A stretch of DNA of 64,000 bases from Bacillota bacterium (GTDB lineage Bacteria; Bacillota; Clostridia; Christensenellales; SZUA-584). The position numbers and the translations under genes are program-made. Positions 26,279 through 35,695 of this stretch are shown here, one piece after another. The stretch lies in assembly GCA_023436115.1 (NCBI GenBank), contig JAEZKQ010000026.1, positions 186,001-250,000 on the forward strand, given 5' to 3'. Numbering within the stretch: the first letter of the stretch is position 1; the number at the start of each line of letters is the position of its first letter. The notes beneath the pieces are model-generated. The model saw only the letters and a program-made list of their open reading frames with translations. It searched no databases and was not told the origin of the DNA.

Positions 26279-28036
26279 TTAGTTCCCTATAGGCCTGCCG
26301 CCGAAGTTATCGGGACGACCGCCGCCCATTTGCGGACCGCCCATTTGTGGAGCGTCCATTTGCGGACCGCCCATGCCCTGCATGGCGCCCATATCCATAG
26401 GGAACCCAAATATATTATCCACCTCTTCGCCGGATATGGGCTTCAGTACGCTCTCTCCTTCGGAAAGGCCTTGAGTAATTTCGATATAATAAGCGTTTTC
26501 AATGCCTGGTTCAACCGCACGAACCTCGGCATAAAGCAGCTCTGTCGGATCAGACAGTATGCTGATACCCAGCGTCTGCGCGTCTGCACCCATGTACTGG
26601 GCAAGACTGGGCCAATCGTTATTACCGATCAGCTTCGTAATAGCACTTTTATCAGCGTCGCTGCGCTCTACTTTTACCATCACATAGCTTTTGTTCCCTG
26701 ACGTTCTTAGATCGTCTACCGGCAGCAGCACCGCGCCGGTGGCCTCCTGAGCTTTTATCTCGCAATTCAGCGTCATGTTCAGCTTGAATTTTTCGTTGTC
26801 CTTAATAGATACACCAACGCTGTATGTGGTGATACCGCCCGTTGCCGTGCCCATATCTGAAATACTGGTCACGATCCCCTCAAACACTTCATTTGGCAGA
26901 CTGTCCAGCTCCACATCGACATTCTGTCCCACCTCTATGGCGTTGATATCCAGCTCATCGACCGACACCTGCGCAATCCATACATCTGTGGATTCGATCG
27001 ACATAAGTATCGTGCCGTCTTCGCACATCTGGCCGTCCTGCACAGTGACCTCGCTGACCACACCGGATGCGGGAGCCAAAAGCTGTCCGGCTTCTATGTA
27101 TGCCACCATGGTCTCATAGTCCTCATTTAAATCTTCCAGCTTGGCATACATTTCCTTAACATCCTGAGAATATTGAGTGGCCTTGTATATGGTCTCACCC
27201 GCTTCTATCTCGTCGCCATCATTGAAAGCCACGTCTGTGATAATGCCATAGCTGCTCGTCACTTTCTCATAGGCAGCCAGCTCAATCAAACCTGTGAAAA
27301 TCTCGTTGCCCTCTGTGTCGTATACGGCAGCCTGCGCACCCACCGTACGGCTCAATGTATCGATGCTCACATACAATGTTCCATTCTCGTTTGTCACGAT
27401 ACCGTCGTAGCTATAACCTTCGCATTTAACCGTTACCGTATCACCTTCCGCAAGGCCCTGTTCAGAGGCATTAATGATTTCGCGTTCCTGCGTGGCAACC
27501 AGTGCCACATAGCCATGTTCATTCATTGCCGTTTGTATTTCATCATCCTCACTGAGCAGCACGTTTTTGACCCATCCGTCCGCGGGCGATTTGATCGACA
27601 GCGACGTCGTCACATTGTTCGTGGTATCGATGCTGATTTGCTGCACATATATCTGGTCTTGCAGGTCGTCAGCATTCGCCTGCATCGCCTGCGTGTCTAG
27701 CGTGGCAATTGGCTGGTTGACATCGATAGTATCGCCTGCGCTGACAAGCACATCATCCACAACGATCGTGCCGTTCGCCTGTACGGCAAGCGTTTCCGCA
27801 CTTGTAAGATTGCCGCTGCCCGATACCGTCAACGAGATATCGCCCGTCGTGATCACGTCAAACTGGGGATCGTCACTGCCTGCGCCAGCCTGTGCCGCCG
27901 AACCGGACACACCAAGATAAACAGCCAGTCCAATACCGACAACCACAACAGCTGCCGCCCCGATAGCCATACATTTGGTTCCCTTCTTCATCTGCTTAAA
28001 ATTCAAATTCTTTAAATGAAACCTGCCTTTTTCCAT
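26279..28036 (-). CDS. HlyD/MacA-type efflux adaptor protein
   Basis: The 585-residue adaptor of a MacAB-like exporter has an N-terminal membrane anchor (MAIGAAAVVVVGIGLAVYLG), then two lipoyl-like biotinyl domains, a coiled-coil hairpin (EMYAKLEDLNEDYETMVAYI) and beta-barrel/membrane-proximal domains. The last 45 residues are Met/Gly/Pro/Gln-rich with repeated PQM(G/D)GPQM units. The start is the ATG at 28036, 8 bases after GGAAGG; the GTG at 28045 would overlap that site. First gene of the exporter operon. The Met-rich tail is unusual and could bind soft metals, but this is only a suggestion. Confidence 0.93.
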   Translation of the reverse strand: MEKGRFHLKNLNFKQMKKGTKCMAIGAAAVVVVGIGLAVYLGVSGSAAQAGAGSDDPQFDVITTGDISLTVSGSGNLTSAETLAVQANGTIVVDDVLVSAGDTIDVNQPIATLDTQAMQANADDLQDQIYVQQISIDTTNNVTTSLSIKSPADGWVKNVLLSEDDEIQTAMNEHGYVALVATQEREIINASEQGLAEGDTVTVKCEGYSYDGIVTNENGTLYVSIDTLSRTVGAQAAVYDTEGNEIFTGLIELAAYEKVTSSYGIITDVAFNDGDEIEAGETIYKATQYSQDVKEMYAKLEDLNEDYETMVAYIEAGQLLAPASGVVSEVTVQDGQMCEDGTILMSIESTDVWIAQVSVDELDINAIEVGQNVDVELDSLPNEVFEGIVTSISDMGTATGGITTYSVGVSIKDNEKFKLNMTLNCEIKAQEATGAVLLPVDDLRTSGNKSYVMVKVERSDADKSAITKLIGNNDWPSLAQYMGADAQTLGISILSDPTELLYAEVRAVEPGIENAYYIEITQGLSEGESVLKPISGEEVDNIFGFPMDMGAMQGMGGPQMDAPQMGGPQMGGGRPDNFGGRPIGN

Positions 28037-28210
28037 CACTATCACCTTCCGCCGCTTTGGCTTGCTTTTTTAAGTTGTGCTCATTATACGGACGAAGTCT
28101 AACAGTTTCCTGTTTAAAAAATGAATTTTTCATGAACAGCTCATTTTAGTAAGAAAAAAAGGCAAACGTATCGTCTGCCCTTTTGGTTAAACATATTTTA
28201 GGCTAAAATC

Positions 28211-29191
28211 TTACTTATACCCGTCCGGGAATTTTTCATGAAACGCCCATGCGCTTTGCAGTATCTCGTCGATACCGTATTTGGCCTTCCACCCCAGCTT
28301 GCTGTGGATCTTCTCGGACGACGCAACGAGTGTCGCCGGGTCTCCCTCGCGGCGTTCCACGATATCATAGGGTATCTCATGACCGACGACCTTTTCCGCG
28401 GCACGTATGATCTCCAGCACCGAATAGCCCTTCTGGCTTCCGAGGTTGTAAACGTCGCTCTGTCCGCCCTTCGCCAGATCGTCAAGAGCCAGCACGTGGG
28501 CATCGGCAAGATCCGTCACATGGATGTAGTCGCGAATACATGTCCCGTCCGGCGTGGGATAATCGTCGCCAAAAACGGTCAGTTTATCGCGCCGTCCGTT
28601 CACGCGCTGGAATATGATCGGTACAAGATGCGATTCGGGCGTATGATCTTCGCCGATATCCCCTTCGGCATCGGCGCCCGCTGCGTTAAAATAGCGCAGC
28701 GCTTTAAAACGGATTCCAAATATATCCGAAAAGTCTGTAAGCATGTTTTCGATCATGAGCTTTGTGCGTCCATACACATTGAGCGGTGCTTTGGGGCAGT
28801 CTTCCGTGATAGGCACAGTCTCTGGCTGTCCGTAGGTAGCGGCGGTCGATGAGAATATAAACTTATCGATGCCTGCATCCATAGCCGCACGGAAAAGGTT
28901 AAAGCTTCCGACAACGTTGTTCTCATAGTAAATGTCCGGCTTTTGCATGGACTCGCCCACAAGGCTCAGTGCCGCAAAGTGCATCACAGCCTCGACCGCA
29001 TGCTCCTTAAAGCAGCGCTGCAGCGCATCCTTATCCAGCAAGTCACCCTTAAAGAACGGAATACCCTTAATGGCTTCAATGTGCCCTTTAGACAGATTGT
29101 CAAATACCACGGGTTCATGTCCCGCCCGCATGAGCTGTCGAACAGCATGGCTGCCGATATAACCGGCTCCGCCCGTTACAAGTACTTTCAT
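28211..29191 (-). CDS. galE: UDP-glucose 4-epimerase GalE
   Basis: Interconverts UDP-glucose and UDP-galactose. It has 326 residues of the short-chain dehydrogenase fold, with the NAD loop TGGAGYIGSH and the catalytic YxxxK in NVYGRTKLMIE after the Ser/Thr of FSSTAATYG. It starts 4 bases after the stop of the ligase-ACP-oxoamine synthase fusion, so the two are almost certainly cotranscribed. That pairing suggests that galactose or a related sugar decorates the product of the fusion enzyme; this is inference. Confidence 0.97.
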   Translation of the reverse strand: MKVLVTGGAGYIGSHAVRQLMRAGHEPVVFDNLSKGHIEAIKGIPFFKGDLLDKDALQRCFKEHAVEAVMHFAALSLVGESMQKPDIYYENNVVGSFNLFRAAMDAGIDKFIFSSTAATYGQPETVPITEDCPKAPLNVYGRTKLMIENMLTDFSDIFGIRFKALRYFNAAGADAEGDIGEDHTPESHLVPIIFQRVNGRRDKLTVFGDDYPTPDGTCIRDYIHVTDLADAHVLALDDLAKGGQSDVYNLGSQKGYSVLEIIRAAEKVVGHEIPYDIVERREGDPATLVASSEKIHSKLGWKAKYGIDEILQSAWAFHEKFPDGYK

Positions 29192-29195
29192 TCAG

Positions 29196-32100
29196 CTATT
29201 CCCCCCGTTTCATGAGTCCTCTTTCTGCAAATAAGGCATCCAGCGTATCCAGCGCGTAATCAAGCTGCTCAGGCTTGTGCTCGCTGATCAGGCAGAAGCG
29301 CAACCGCGCCTGGTGCTTGGGAACGGCCGGATAAACGGCAGGCGGCACAAACACGCCACGTTCCAGCATCAAAGTCGATAGCAGATAGGCATCGTTATCC
29401 TCGCCGACCAGAACCGGTACAATAGCGGTTTCTTTGGCAAGGCATGTGTTGAACCCACGCCGTTTTGCCCCTTCCACGAAATAGGCGATATTCTTCTGAA
29501 GATCCTCCACCTTGGGATTGCCCTCCATCATGATCTTCACGGCTTCCAATGAAGCGGCCGCAAGCGGCGGACTGATACCCACTGAGAACATAAAGCCCGG
29601 AACCGAGTAGCGCATATAGTCGATCATGCTTTGCTCAGCCGCGATGTAGCCGCCGCAGGTACCGAGTCCTTTGGAGAGCGTGCCCATCTTGATATCCACA
29701 TCGCCGGGCAGCAGATCGAAATAATCGTCTACACCCCCGCCCGAAGGACCGATAACGCAGCTCGAATGCGCTTCGTCCACCATAAGAAAAGCACCGTACT
29801 TCTTTTTCAGCGCCACAAACTCTGGAATGGGCGCAATGTCGCCGTCCATAGAATATACGCCTTCCACGACGACAAGTATCTTTTCATATTTATCACGCGC
29901 TGCTTTAAGCATATGCTCCAGCAAATCGATATCATTATGCGGAAATGCTTTGGTATCGCTCTTGGAGAGCTGGCAACCTTGGGTGATCGAGTTGTGCGAA
30001 AGCGCGTCGTAAAGAATGAGGTCTCTTTCTCCGCAGAAATTACCGACAATCGTCACGTTGGTCGAATGCCCGCCCACCAATACCAGTGCATCATCCGTAT
30101 GCTTCCACTTTGCAATCGCGCGTTCCAGATCCCGGAACAGCGTCTTTTCGCCCGCGATCAGGCGCGATCCCGATGCCGATGTACCGTATTGATCGATAGC
30201 CTTCTTGGCTGCTTCGCTCGTTCTCGGATGCCCCGACATGCCCACATAGTTGTATGACGCAAGGTTGATGATTTCGCGCCCGGCTACGATGGACGTGTCT
30301 TTGAGCACCGAATCATGCGCCACAAAATACGGGTCTTTGATATTCGCGTCTTGCATACCGAGACGACGTTTGGCGTATTCTTCAAACTCACGCGATTGGT
30401 CAAAGCGTGTGATTTTCCGGATATCCTGCGGCTTGATTTCAGCACGTTTTTCCTCAATATGATGCACTTTGCGGTAAAGCAAACGTGCAAGGTCTTCTAC
30501 GTTGGCGCAGGAGAAATAATCAGTGTCGGGAATAATCACATCGTAAAGCTCTTCGGCCTTGGAAAAAACGCCGAGGCTCGAGAGACTGTCACCGCCCAGA
30601 TCATCCACAAAATGATCGGTATCCTTGATGGTTTTGGGGTCAAGACCCAGCACCTCAGCAAATATCTCCCTGACCTTATCCATAATATCGGCCAGTTCGA
30701 TATTGTCATAATTCGCCACGGATACGGGTGCTTCCTCTATTTTCACGGTGTGTTTGAGTGATCCGCTTCGAATATCAATCTCTTCAAAGCTGGCCTGCCC
30801 GCGCTCTATCGCTTCCTTCACCTTCTGACGGCGTACCTTGATGCCGTTTGCAAGCGGCAGCGCTTCCAAAGACAGATAAGCCTTTTTGATCTTTTTGTAT
30901 ATCGGCAGCAATCCGTTGATACGGGAAATCTCGCTGATCAGCTCATTAACCTTTTCCGTATCGTTCATATTGTCGCCCATATAGACGATAAGCGACGTGT
31001 CGTCGTAAACACCTTTGGCGGCAATACCCGTGACGCAGATATGCTCCACATGCGGCAGATCGGAGAAGCTGTCTTCCAACTCATCGGGATATACGTTCTC
31101 ACCCGATTCGTTGATGATAACATCCTTTAAGCGGCCTTCGATATAGTAGCGTCCGTTCACTTCACGCGCGATATCGCCGGAAGAGAACCAGCCATCCTCA
31201 CGCGCAATGTAAACCCCGTCGACCATACGCCCCGAATGGATGGCGTCGCCGCGTATCTGAAGCTCACCCGTTTTGTCGTTTTCGTTGGCTTTCACAATAC
31301 GGTATTCCATAGGATAAAAAGGCTTGCCTACGCTAGCGTCCAGCTTCGTCTCGATCTTGGAAGAGAGCTCAACCGAATCGATTCCCGTTTCGGTCATGCC
31401 AAAGCCTGTTACCAGCGGATAACCGATAGAATTGATAATTTTGAGCGTTTCGGGCTGTATGTGACCGCCGCCGCTAATCATAAACTCGATGCTGTCTCCC
31501 ACCAGCTTTTGCTGCAGATCCTTAAAGAAAAGGTTGGAAACCAGCTTGCGCCCGGCTTTGCCCATGCGGCGCTGCAGCTTGATGCTCAGGTCGCTGGCGT
31601 TCATAAGCTTGTCGTATGTCTTCTCGCCCTGAAGCTTGGCCTTTCTGACAATGCTTTTGGCAACGTTGTTCCAAAGAAGCGGTACAGCGAATATATGCGT
31701 GACCTTATGTTCCTTGCAGGCCGAAAGTATGACTTCAGCGGTTCTGTTCTTAATATACACGATTGTCTTACCGAAAAAAGTGAACCACATATAGACCGCG
31801 ATGAGACCGAAGATATGGTGGAACGGCAAAAACGCGAGCTGCTTGATAGGCCCGTTGTGTATGATTTCTTTGTTGTTTTTGTAGATGTTATCGGCAAGCA
31901 GTACCTGATTGCAAACCGCCTGCTCGTTATAAACATAGACCTTAGGCGTGGCTGTTGTGCCGGACGTGCAGAGCGCGATGGCATCCCCGTATACGGGTAT
32001 GTACATTTCGCTCTTGGCGTCATAGCTTAAGAACTCTTCGGGCGCGATACGCCTTACACCGCCTACATTGACGGGTGTGTCGGAGATAATAGTGCGCGAC

Positions 32101-32450
32101 CCGGCTTGGCGCAGTACGTGCATCACTTGCGCATCGTCACCGTTTGCATCAAGGAGCAACGGACGAAAACCAGCCAATATAATGCCCCAGAAAGCTGCCG
32201 GCCACAGCGGATTGTTTGCATACCGCAGAGCCACAAAAGTATTGGGCTCAACATCCTTTAAAAGTGCGGAAAGCGTGCTTGCGCCTGCCATTGTAATCCG
32301 CTCGTAGTCGCTGTAGCTTAGCTTTTTAATACCCCCGCCGTCGTTATATTCCGCCGCGACGGCATCCCCATGGCTGCATATAATCGAAAAGAGGTTTTTG
32401 AAACTCTGCTCTTCTTTTAATGCGGCCAGCTTTTCGAAGATCATGTCCAT
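29196..32450 (-). CDS. Adenylation domain - acyl carrier protein - alpha-oxoamine synthase fusion
   Basis: One 1084-residue polypeptide with three modules. Residues 1-560: acyl-adenylating enzyme (SGTT at about 163, GFGMTETG, IEGRLKDVIINESGENVYPDE). Residues 585-665: acyl carrier protein with phosphopantetheine Ser622 in LGGDSLSS. Residues 700-1084: PLP-dependent alpha-oxoamine synthase (YGTSASGSRLIAGE, VDEAHSS, PLP Lys927 in GTLSKGLGTCGG), the family of serine palmitoyltransferase and KAPA synthase. Predicted chemistry: activate a carboxylic acid, load it on the ACP, then condense it with an amino acid with CO2 loss to give an amino-ketone. Start at ATG 32450 after GGAGG; an in-frame start at 32492 lacks a site. 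The true acyl and amino substrates are unknown. Confidence 0.93.
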   Translation of the reverse strand: MDMIFEKLAALKEEQSFKNLFSIICSHGDAVAAEYNDGGGIKKLSYSDYERITMAGASTLSALLKDVEPNTFVALRYANNPLWPAAFWGIILAGFRPLLLDANGDDAQVMHVLRQAGSRTIISDTPVNVGGVRRIAPEEFLSYDAKSEMYIPVYGDAIALCTSGTTATPKVYVYNEQAVCNQVLLADNIYKNNKEIIHNGPIKQLAFLPFHHIFGLIAVYMWFTFFGKTIVYIKNRTAEVILSACKEHKVTHIFAVPLLWNNVAKSIVRKAKLQGEKTYDKLMNASDLSIKLQRRMGKAGRKLVSNLFFKDLQQKLVGDSIEFMISGGGHIQPETLKIINSIGYPLVTGFGMTETGIDSVELSSKIETKLDASVGKPFYPMEYRIVKANENDKTGELQIRGDAIHSGRMVDGVYIAREDGWFSSGDIAREVNGRYYIEGRLKDVIINESGENVYPDELEDSFSDLPHVEHICVTGIAAKGVYDDTSLIVYMGDNMNDTEKVNELISEISRINGLLPIYKKIKKAYLSLEALPLANGIKVRRQKVKEAIERGQASFEEIDIRSGSLKHTVKIEEAPVSVANYDNIELADIMDKVREIFAEVLGLDPKTIKDTDHFVDDLGGDSLSSLGVFSKAEELYDVIIPDTDYFSCANVEDLARLLYRKVHHIEEKRAEIKPQDIRKITRFDQSREFEEYAKRRLGMQDANIKDPYFVAHDSVLKDTSIVAGREIINLASYNYVGMSGHPRTSEAAKKAIDQYGTSASGSRLIAGEKTLFRDLERAIAKWKHTDDALVLVGGHSTNVTIVGNFCGERDLILYDALSHNSITQGCQLSKSDTKAFPHNDIDLLEHMLKAARDKYEKILVVVEGVYSMDGDIAPIPEFVALKKKYGAFLMVDEAHSSCVIGPSGGGVDDYFDLLPGDVDIKMGTLSKGLGTCGGYIAAEQSMIDYMRYSVPGFMFSVGISPPLAAASLEAVKIMMEGNPKVEDLQKNIAYFVEGAKRRGFNTCLAKETAIVPVLVGEDNDAYLLSTLMLERGVFVPPAVYPAVPKHQARLRFCLISEHKPEQLDYALDTLDALFAERGLMKRGE

Positions 32451-32512
32451 TATGACCAAAGCCTCCGTTTTTAATAAATATAATAAGTCCATTCATATAG
32501 TAAACAATTTAT

Positions 32513-32529
32513 ACTATCATAAAGATAGT
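32513..32529. promoter_or_regulatory. Perfect dyad ahead of the fusion-enzyme gene, possible operator
   Basis: ACTATC-ataaa-GATAGT is a perfect inverted repeat in the 116-base gap between the PHP gene and the fusion gene, 63 bases before the ATG. On the minus strand it is followed by AT-rich sequence with promoter-like elements (TTTACT, 16 bases, TATATT). Position fits an operator; no regulator is assigned. Confidence 0.5.
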
Positions 32530-32566
32530 TCGTATATCAAATCTTTTCTGCATTTATGTGGAATTG

Positions 32567-33289
32567 TTAAGTGCCCACCCTGATCTTGCGTTCTTGCAGA
32601 TATCCTTCAAAGCGTTCCATAGTCAGGTTCACAATGAGTTCGGACGGGAAATTGATTTCTTCTAGAACACGAAGCGCCGTGCTATGGTGACCCATTCCAA
32701 ATGTGGAATGAGCGTCGCTGGAGACACAAACTCTCACGCCATAACGCACGCATAACGGCAAATAAACATGCGCGTTTTCTATGCCGCCCTTACGGTATTC
32801 AAACGAATGGTTGTTGACTTCTAAAAGTTTATTATGACGGGCAGCTTCTTTCACGATGGCTTCGTAGTCAAAATCATATGACGGATTATCAGGATGAGCG
32901 ATTATATCGATATATTTATGACCCAGAGCGTCTATTGTGGCTTGTGTGTCTTTGGCTCTTCCGGCGGGTTTTATAACCACCTCATGCATGCCCGCAATCG
33001 CGAATTCCGTATATTCCAGATACGGCATACGTATGTCGATGCTGCCATTATGGTCGATAATATTGGCTTCAACGCCCGGATAGACGCGCACTCCTTCCAT
33101 ATGGCTGGGCAGATATGGGTATGTGCCGATATTAAAATCCGGCGGCGCTCCGGGTATGGACGGGCCATGATCCGACAGTACGAATGCTTTGAGCCCAATA
33201 TTTTTTGCCGCTGCCGCGTTTTCGAGAAGCGTTGAATGCGCATGTCCGGACAGTACCGTGTGCGTATGAGTATCCACTTCGATGTGCAT
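32567..33289 (-). CDS. PHP-domain phosphoesterase (YcdX-like)
   Basis: The 240-residue metal-dependent phosphatase has PHP motifs in order: DTHTHTVLSGHAHS, VLSDHGPSIPG, the Glu in GVEANII, IIAHPDNP, LLEVNNHSF and SSDAHSTFGMGHH. This is the complete trinuclear metal set of the YcdX group. Substrates of this group are mostly undefined phosphoesters. It lies 116 bases upstream of the ligase-ACP-oxoamine synthase gene on the same strand and could belong to the same transcript, for example to remove a phosphate, but that is a guess. Confidence 0.9.
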   Translation of the reverse strand: MHIEVDTHTHTVLSGHAHSTLLENAAAAKNIGLKAFVLSDHGPSIPGAPPDFNIGTYPYLPSHMEGVRVYPGVEANIIDHNGSIDIRMPYLEYTEFAIAGMHEVVIKPAGRAKDTQATIDALGHKYIDIIAHPDNPSYDFDYEAIVKEAARHNKLLEVNNHSFEYRKGGIENAHVYLPLCVRYGVRVCVSSDAHSTFGMGHHSTALRVLEEINFPSELIVNLTMERFEGYLQERKIRVGT

Positions 33290-33319
33290 GATTAATTAAG
33301 CTCCAAATTGAATTCTATT

Positions 33320-35695
33320 TTACGCCAAAAGCTGCGATGCCGCCTTAACCGCACCCGCCGCATCGGGGGCATAGGCATCGGCGCCAATGCTTTTGGCATA
33401 ATCTTCCGTAATCACCGCACCGCCCACAAGTACTTTTGCTTTAAGGCCGCGCTCACGGGCAAGCTTTATTACCTTGCCCATCTCCTGCGCCGTTGTGGTG
33501 ATCAGCGCGCTCAGGCCGATAATATCAGCATCTTTCGACTCTGCCGCATCCACGATGGTTTCAGCGGCAACATCCTTTCCAAGGTCAGTTACATCATAAC
33601 CGTGGTTGCGAAGCAGCATCGCCACGAGATTTTTGCCGATATCGTGTATGTCGCCCTTTACCGTCGCAATCACGACTTTCTTTTTAACCGAGGCTTGCCC
33701 ATCTTTCGCAAGGAACTTTTCAAGGTAGTCAAAGGCCGCGCGCGCCGCCTCCGCGCTGTATATCAGCTGGGGCAGAAAATAAACCCGTTGCTCATAGAGG
33801 TCGCCTACTTTTTGCAGCGCGGGGATCAACATATCGTTGATAATGGTACTGGGCAAAACCCCCTTTGCCATTTCCGCGTCGATCAGTGCATTGATCGCGT
33901 TTTTCTTTCCAGCCACAACCGCATCTTCTACCGTTTCCGCTTCTTCCCGTGATACGTCGATATGCGCGAAACGCGCTAAATACCGCTCGAAGTTGTCATC
34001 ACGGTTCACAAGTGCTTCCGCGGCATGATACATATCCATCATAAGCGATTCGTTGGGGTTCATAATAGCCGCGCTGAGTCCGTTGCCAATCGCCATCGTC
34101 AGATAAGCTGTGTTGATAAACTTGCGTTCGGGCAGCCCGAAAGAGCCGTTGGATATGCCCAGCACGCTGAAAAAGCCGTTATCGCTGCACCATTTAACCA
34201 CCTTGAGCGTTTCGATAGCCGCGTTCGAATCAGAAGAAACGGTCATCACGAGACCATCGACGAGTATGCTTTCCTTGCCGATACCGGCCTGCCTGAACTG
34301 CTCATATGCTTTCTTTATCTCTTCAATGCGCCCCTGTGCGGTTTGCGGTATACCCGCGTCACCGATAGGCAACAGAATAAACATGGGGCGATACCGCTTC
34401 AAAATGGGCAGCAACGTTTCCATATGTGTTTTTTTCGTTGAAACCGAGTTGACGAGCGCGCGGCCCGGATACAGACGCAGGGCGAGCTCAATCACATCCG
34501 CGTGAGATGAGTCGATGCTAAGCGGCAGCTTGGCCTGAACGGACAACATCTCAATGACTTCCTTCATCGTGGTCTTCTCGTCCGTTTCGGGCAGCCCCAC
34601 ATTCACGTCGAGTATGTGCGCGCCGTTTTGCTTTTGCTCTATCGCCATATCCAGCACTTCATCGTAATCGCCGGATTTCAGCGCGGCTTTCAGCTTTGGC
34701 TTGCCTGTGGGATTGATGCGCTCACCGATCACGCGAAAGCTCTTTGCAAAAACAGCTTCGTCTGACACTGATGTGAGCACGGTAGGCAAACAGCTTTTCC
34801 ATGGCAGCGGTCTCAGTGCCGCAATCTCCTGCGATAGCGAACGGATATAGCACGGGTCCGTACCGCAGCAGCCGCCGATCAAGTTCGCGCCCGCTTCGCA
34901 AAGCGGTTTAACGTATGTTGTAAATTCATCACAAGAGAGATCAAACTGCGTCTCTCCACCTACAATTTTGGGCATACCCGCGTTGGGCTTAACGATGAGC
35001 GGTACAGTGGAAACCGCCTTCATTCTTTTTACAAGCGGTACCATCTCGGCGGGGCCAGTGGAACAGTTCATACCCACAACATCCGCGCCCGCACAAATCA
35101 GCGTTATCGCAGCCGCTTCGGGATTCGTGCCTGTCAGCGTGCGACCCTTGGCATCAAACGTCATGCTGGCCACCACAGGCAGATCGCAAACCTCTTTGGC
35201 TGCAATGATCGCGGCTCGCGTTTCCTGTATATCGATCATTGTTTCAATGACGATAAAATCAACGCCGCCTTCCGTAAGCGCCTTAACCTGCTGCTTGTAA
35301 ACGTCAACGGCCTGTTCAAACTGCACGTCTCCAAGCGGCTTGAGAAACGAGCCTGTCGTGCTTATGTCTCCGCCAACAAACGCCTTATCTCCCGCAATAC
35401 CGGCTGTAAGCGCCGCCAGTTCCTTATTCATGCGCTGTGCCTGGTCACTGAGAGAAAACTCCTCCAGCTTAAGCGCGTTGGCGCCCATTGTAAAAGTATA
35501 AAGCGCGCGTGAACCCGCTTTCATATATTGTTGCTGAATATCTCTTAACAGTTCGGGATGCTCCAAAGCAAAAAGCTCCGGGCAAGCGCCGGGCTTCATA
35601 CCATTTTTAATCATGAATGTCCCGGTCGCCCCGTCAAGTATCAGAAACCGTTCCTTTATATATTCTAGAAATGTGAGGCCGTCTACCCGTTTCAT
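33320..35695 (-). CDS. metH: Cobalamin-dependent methionine synthase MetH, without activation domain
   Basis: Transfers a methyl group from methyltetrahydrofolate to homocysteine through cobalamin. The 791 residues are a homocysteine-binding domain (1-290, zinc Cys pair in GGCCGTDP), a pterin-binding domain (320-570, RINPTGKPKL, LPLSIDSSHAD), a B12 cap (about 590-660) and a B12-binding domain with lower-ligand His in DIHDIGKNL. The C-terminal AdoMet reactivation domain of E. coli MetH is missing; the gene just upstream encodes it separately. The ATG follows directly after the TAA of that gene. Confidence 0.96.
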   Translation of the reverse strand: MKRVDGLTFLEYIKERFLILDGATGTFMIKNGMKPGACPELFALEHPELLRDIQQQYMKAGSRALYTFTMGANALKLEEFSLSDQAQRMNKELAALTAGIAGDKAFVGGDISTTGSFLKPLGDVQFEQAVDVYKQQVKALTEGGVDFIVIETMIDIQETRAAIIAAKEVCDLPVVASMTFDAKGRTLTGTNPEAAAITLICAGADVVGMNCSTGPAEMVPLVKRMKAVSTVPLIVKPNAGMPKIVGGETQFDLSCDEFTTYVKPLCEAGANLIGGCCGTDPCYIRSLSQEIAALRPLPWKSCLPTVLTSVSDEAVFAKSFRVIGERINPTGKPKLKAALKSGDYDEVLDMAIEQKQNGAHILDVNVGLPETDEKTTMKEVIEMLSVQAKLPLSIDSSHADVIELALRLYPGRALVNSVSTKKTHMETLLPILKRYRPMFILLPIGDAGIPQTAQGRIEEIKKAYEQFRQAGIGKESILVDGLVMTVSSDSNAAIETLKVVKWCSDNGFFSVLGISNGSFGLPERKFINTAYLTMAIGNGLSAAIMNPNESLMMDMYHAAEALVNRDDNFERYLARFAHIDVSREEAETVEDAVVAGKKNAINALIDAEMAKGVLPSTIINDMLIPALQKVGDLYEQRVYFLPQLIYSAEAARAAFDYLEKFLAKDGQASVKKKVVIATVKGDIHDIGKNLVAMLLRNHGYDVTDLGKDVAAETIVDAAESKDADIIGLSALITTTAQEMGKVIKLARERGLKAKVLVGGAVITEDYAKSIGADAYAPDAAGAVKAASQLLA

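Noticed and set aside
29631..30257. 208-codon plus-strand frame
   Set aside because: Antisense of the AONS domain; the minus-strand motifs are decisive.
31236..32030. 264-codon plus-strand frame
   Set aside because: Antisense of the adenylation domain of the fusion gene; no protein-like features.
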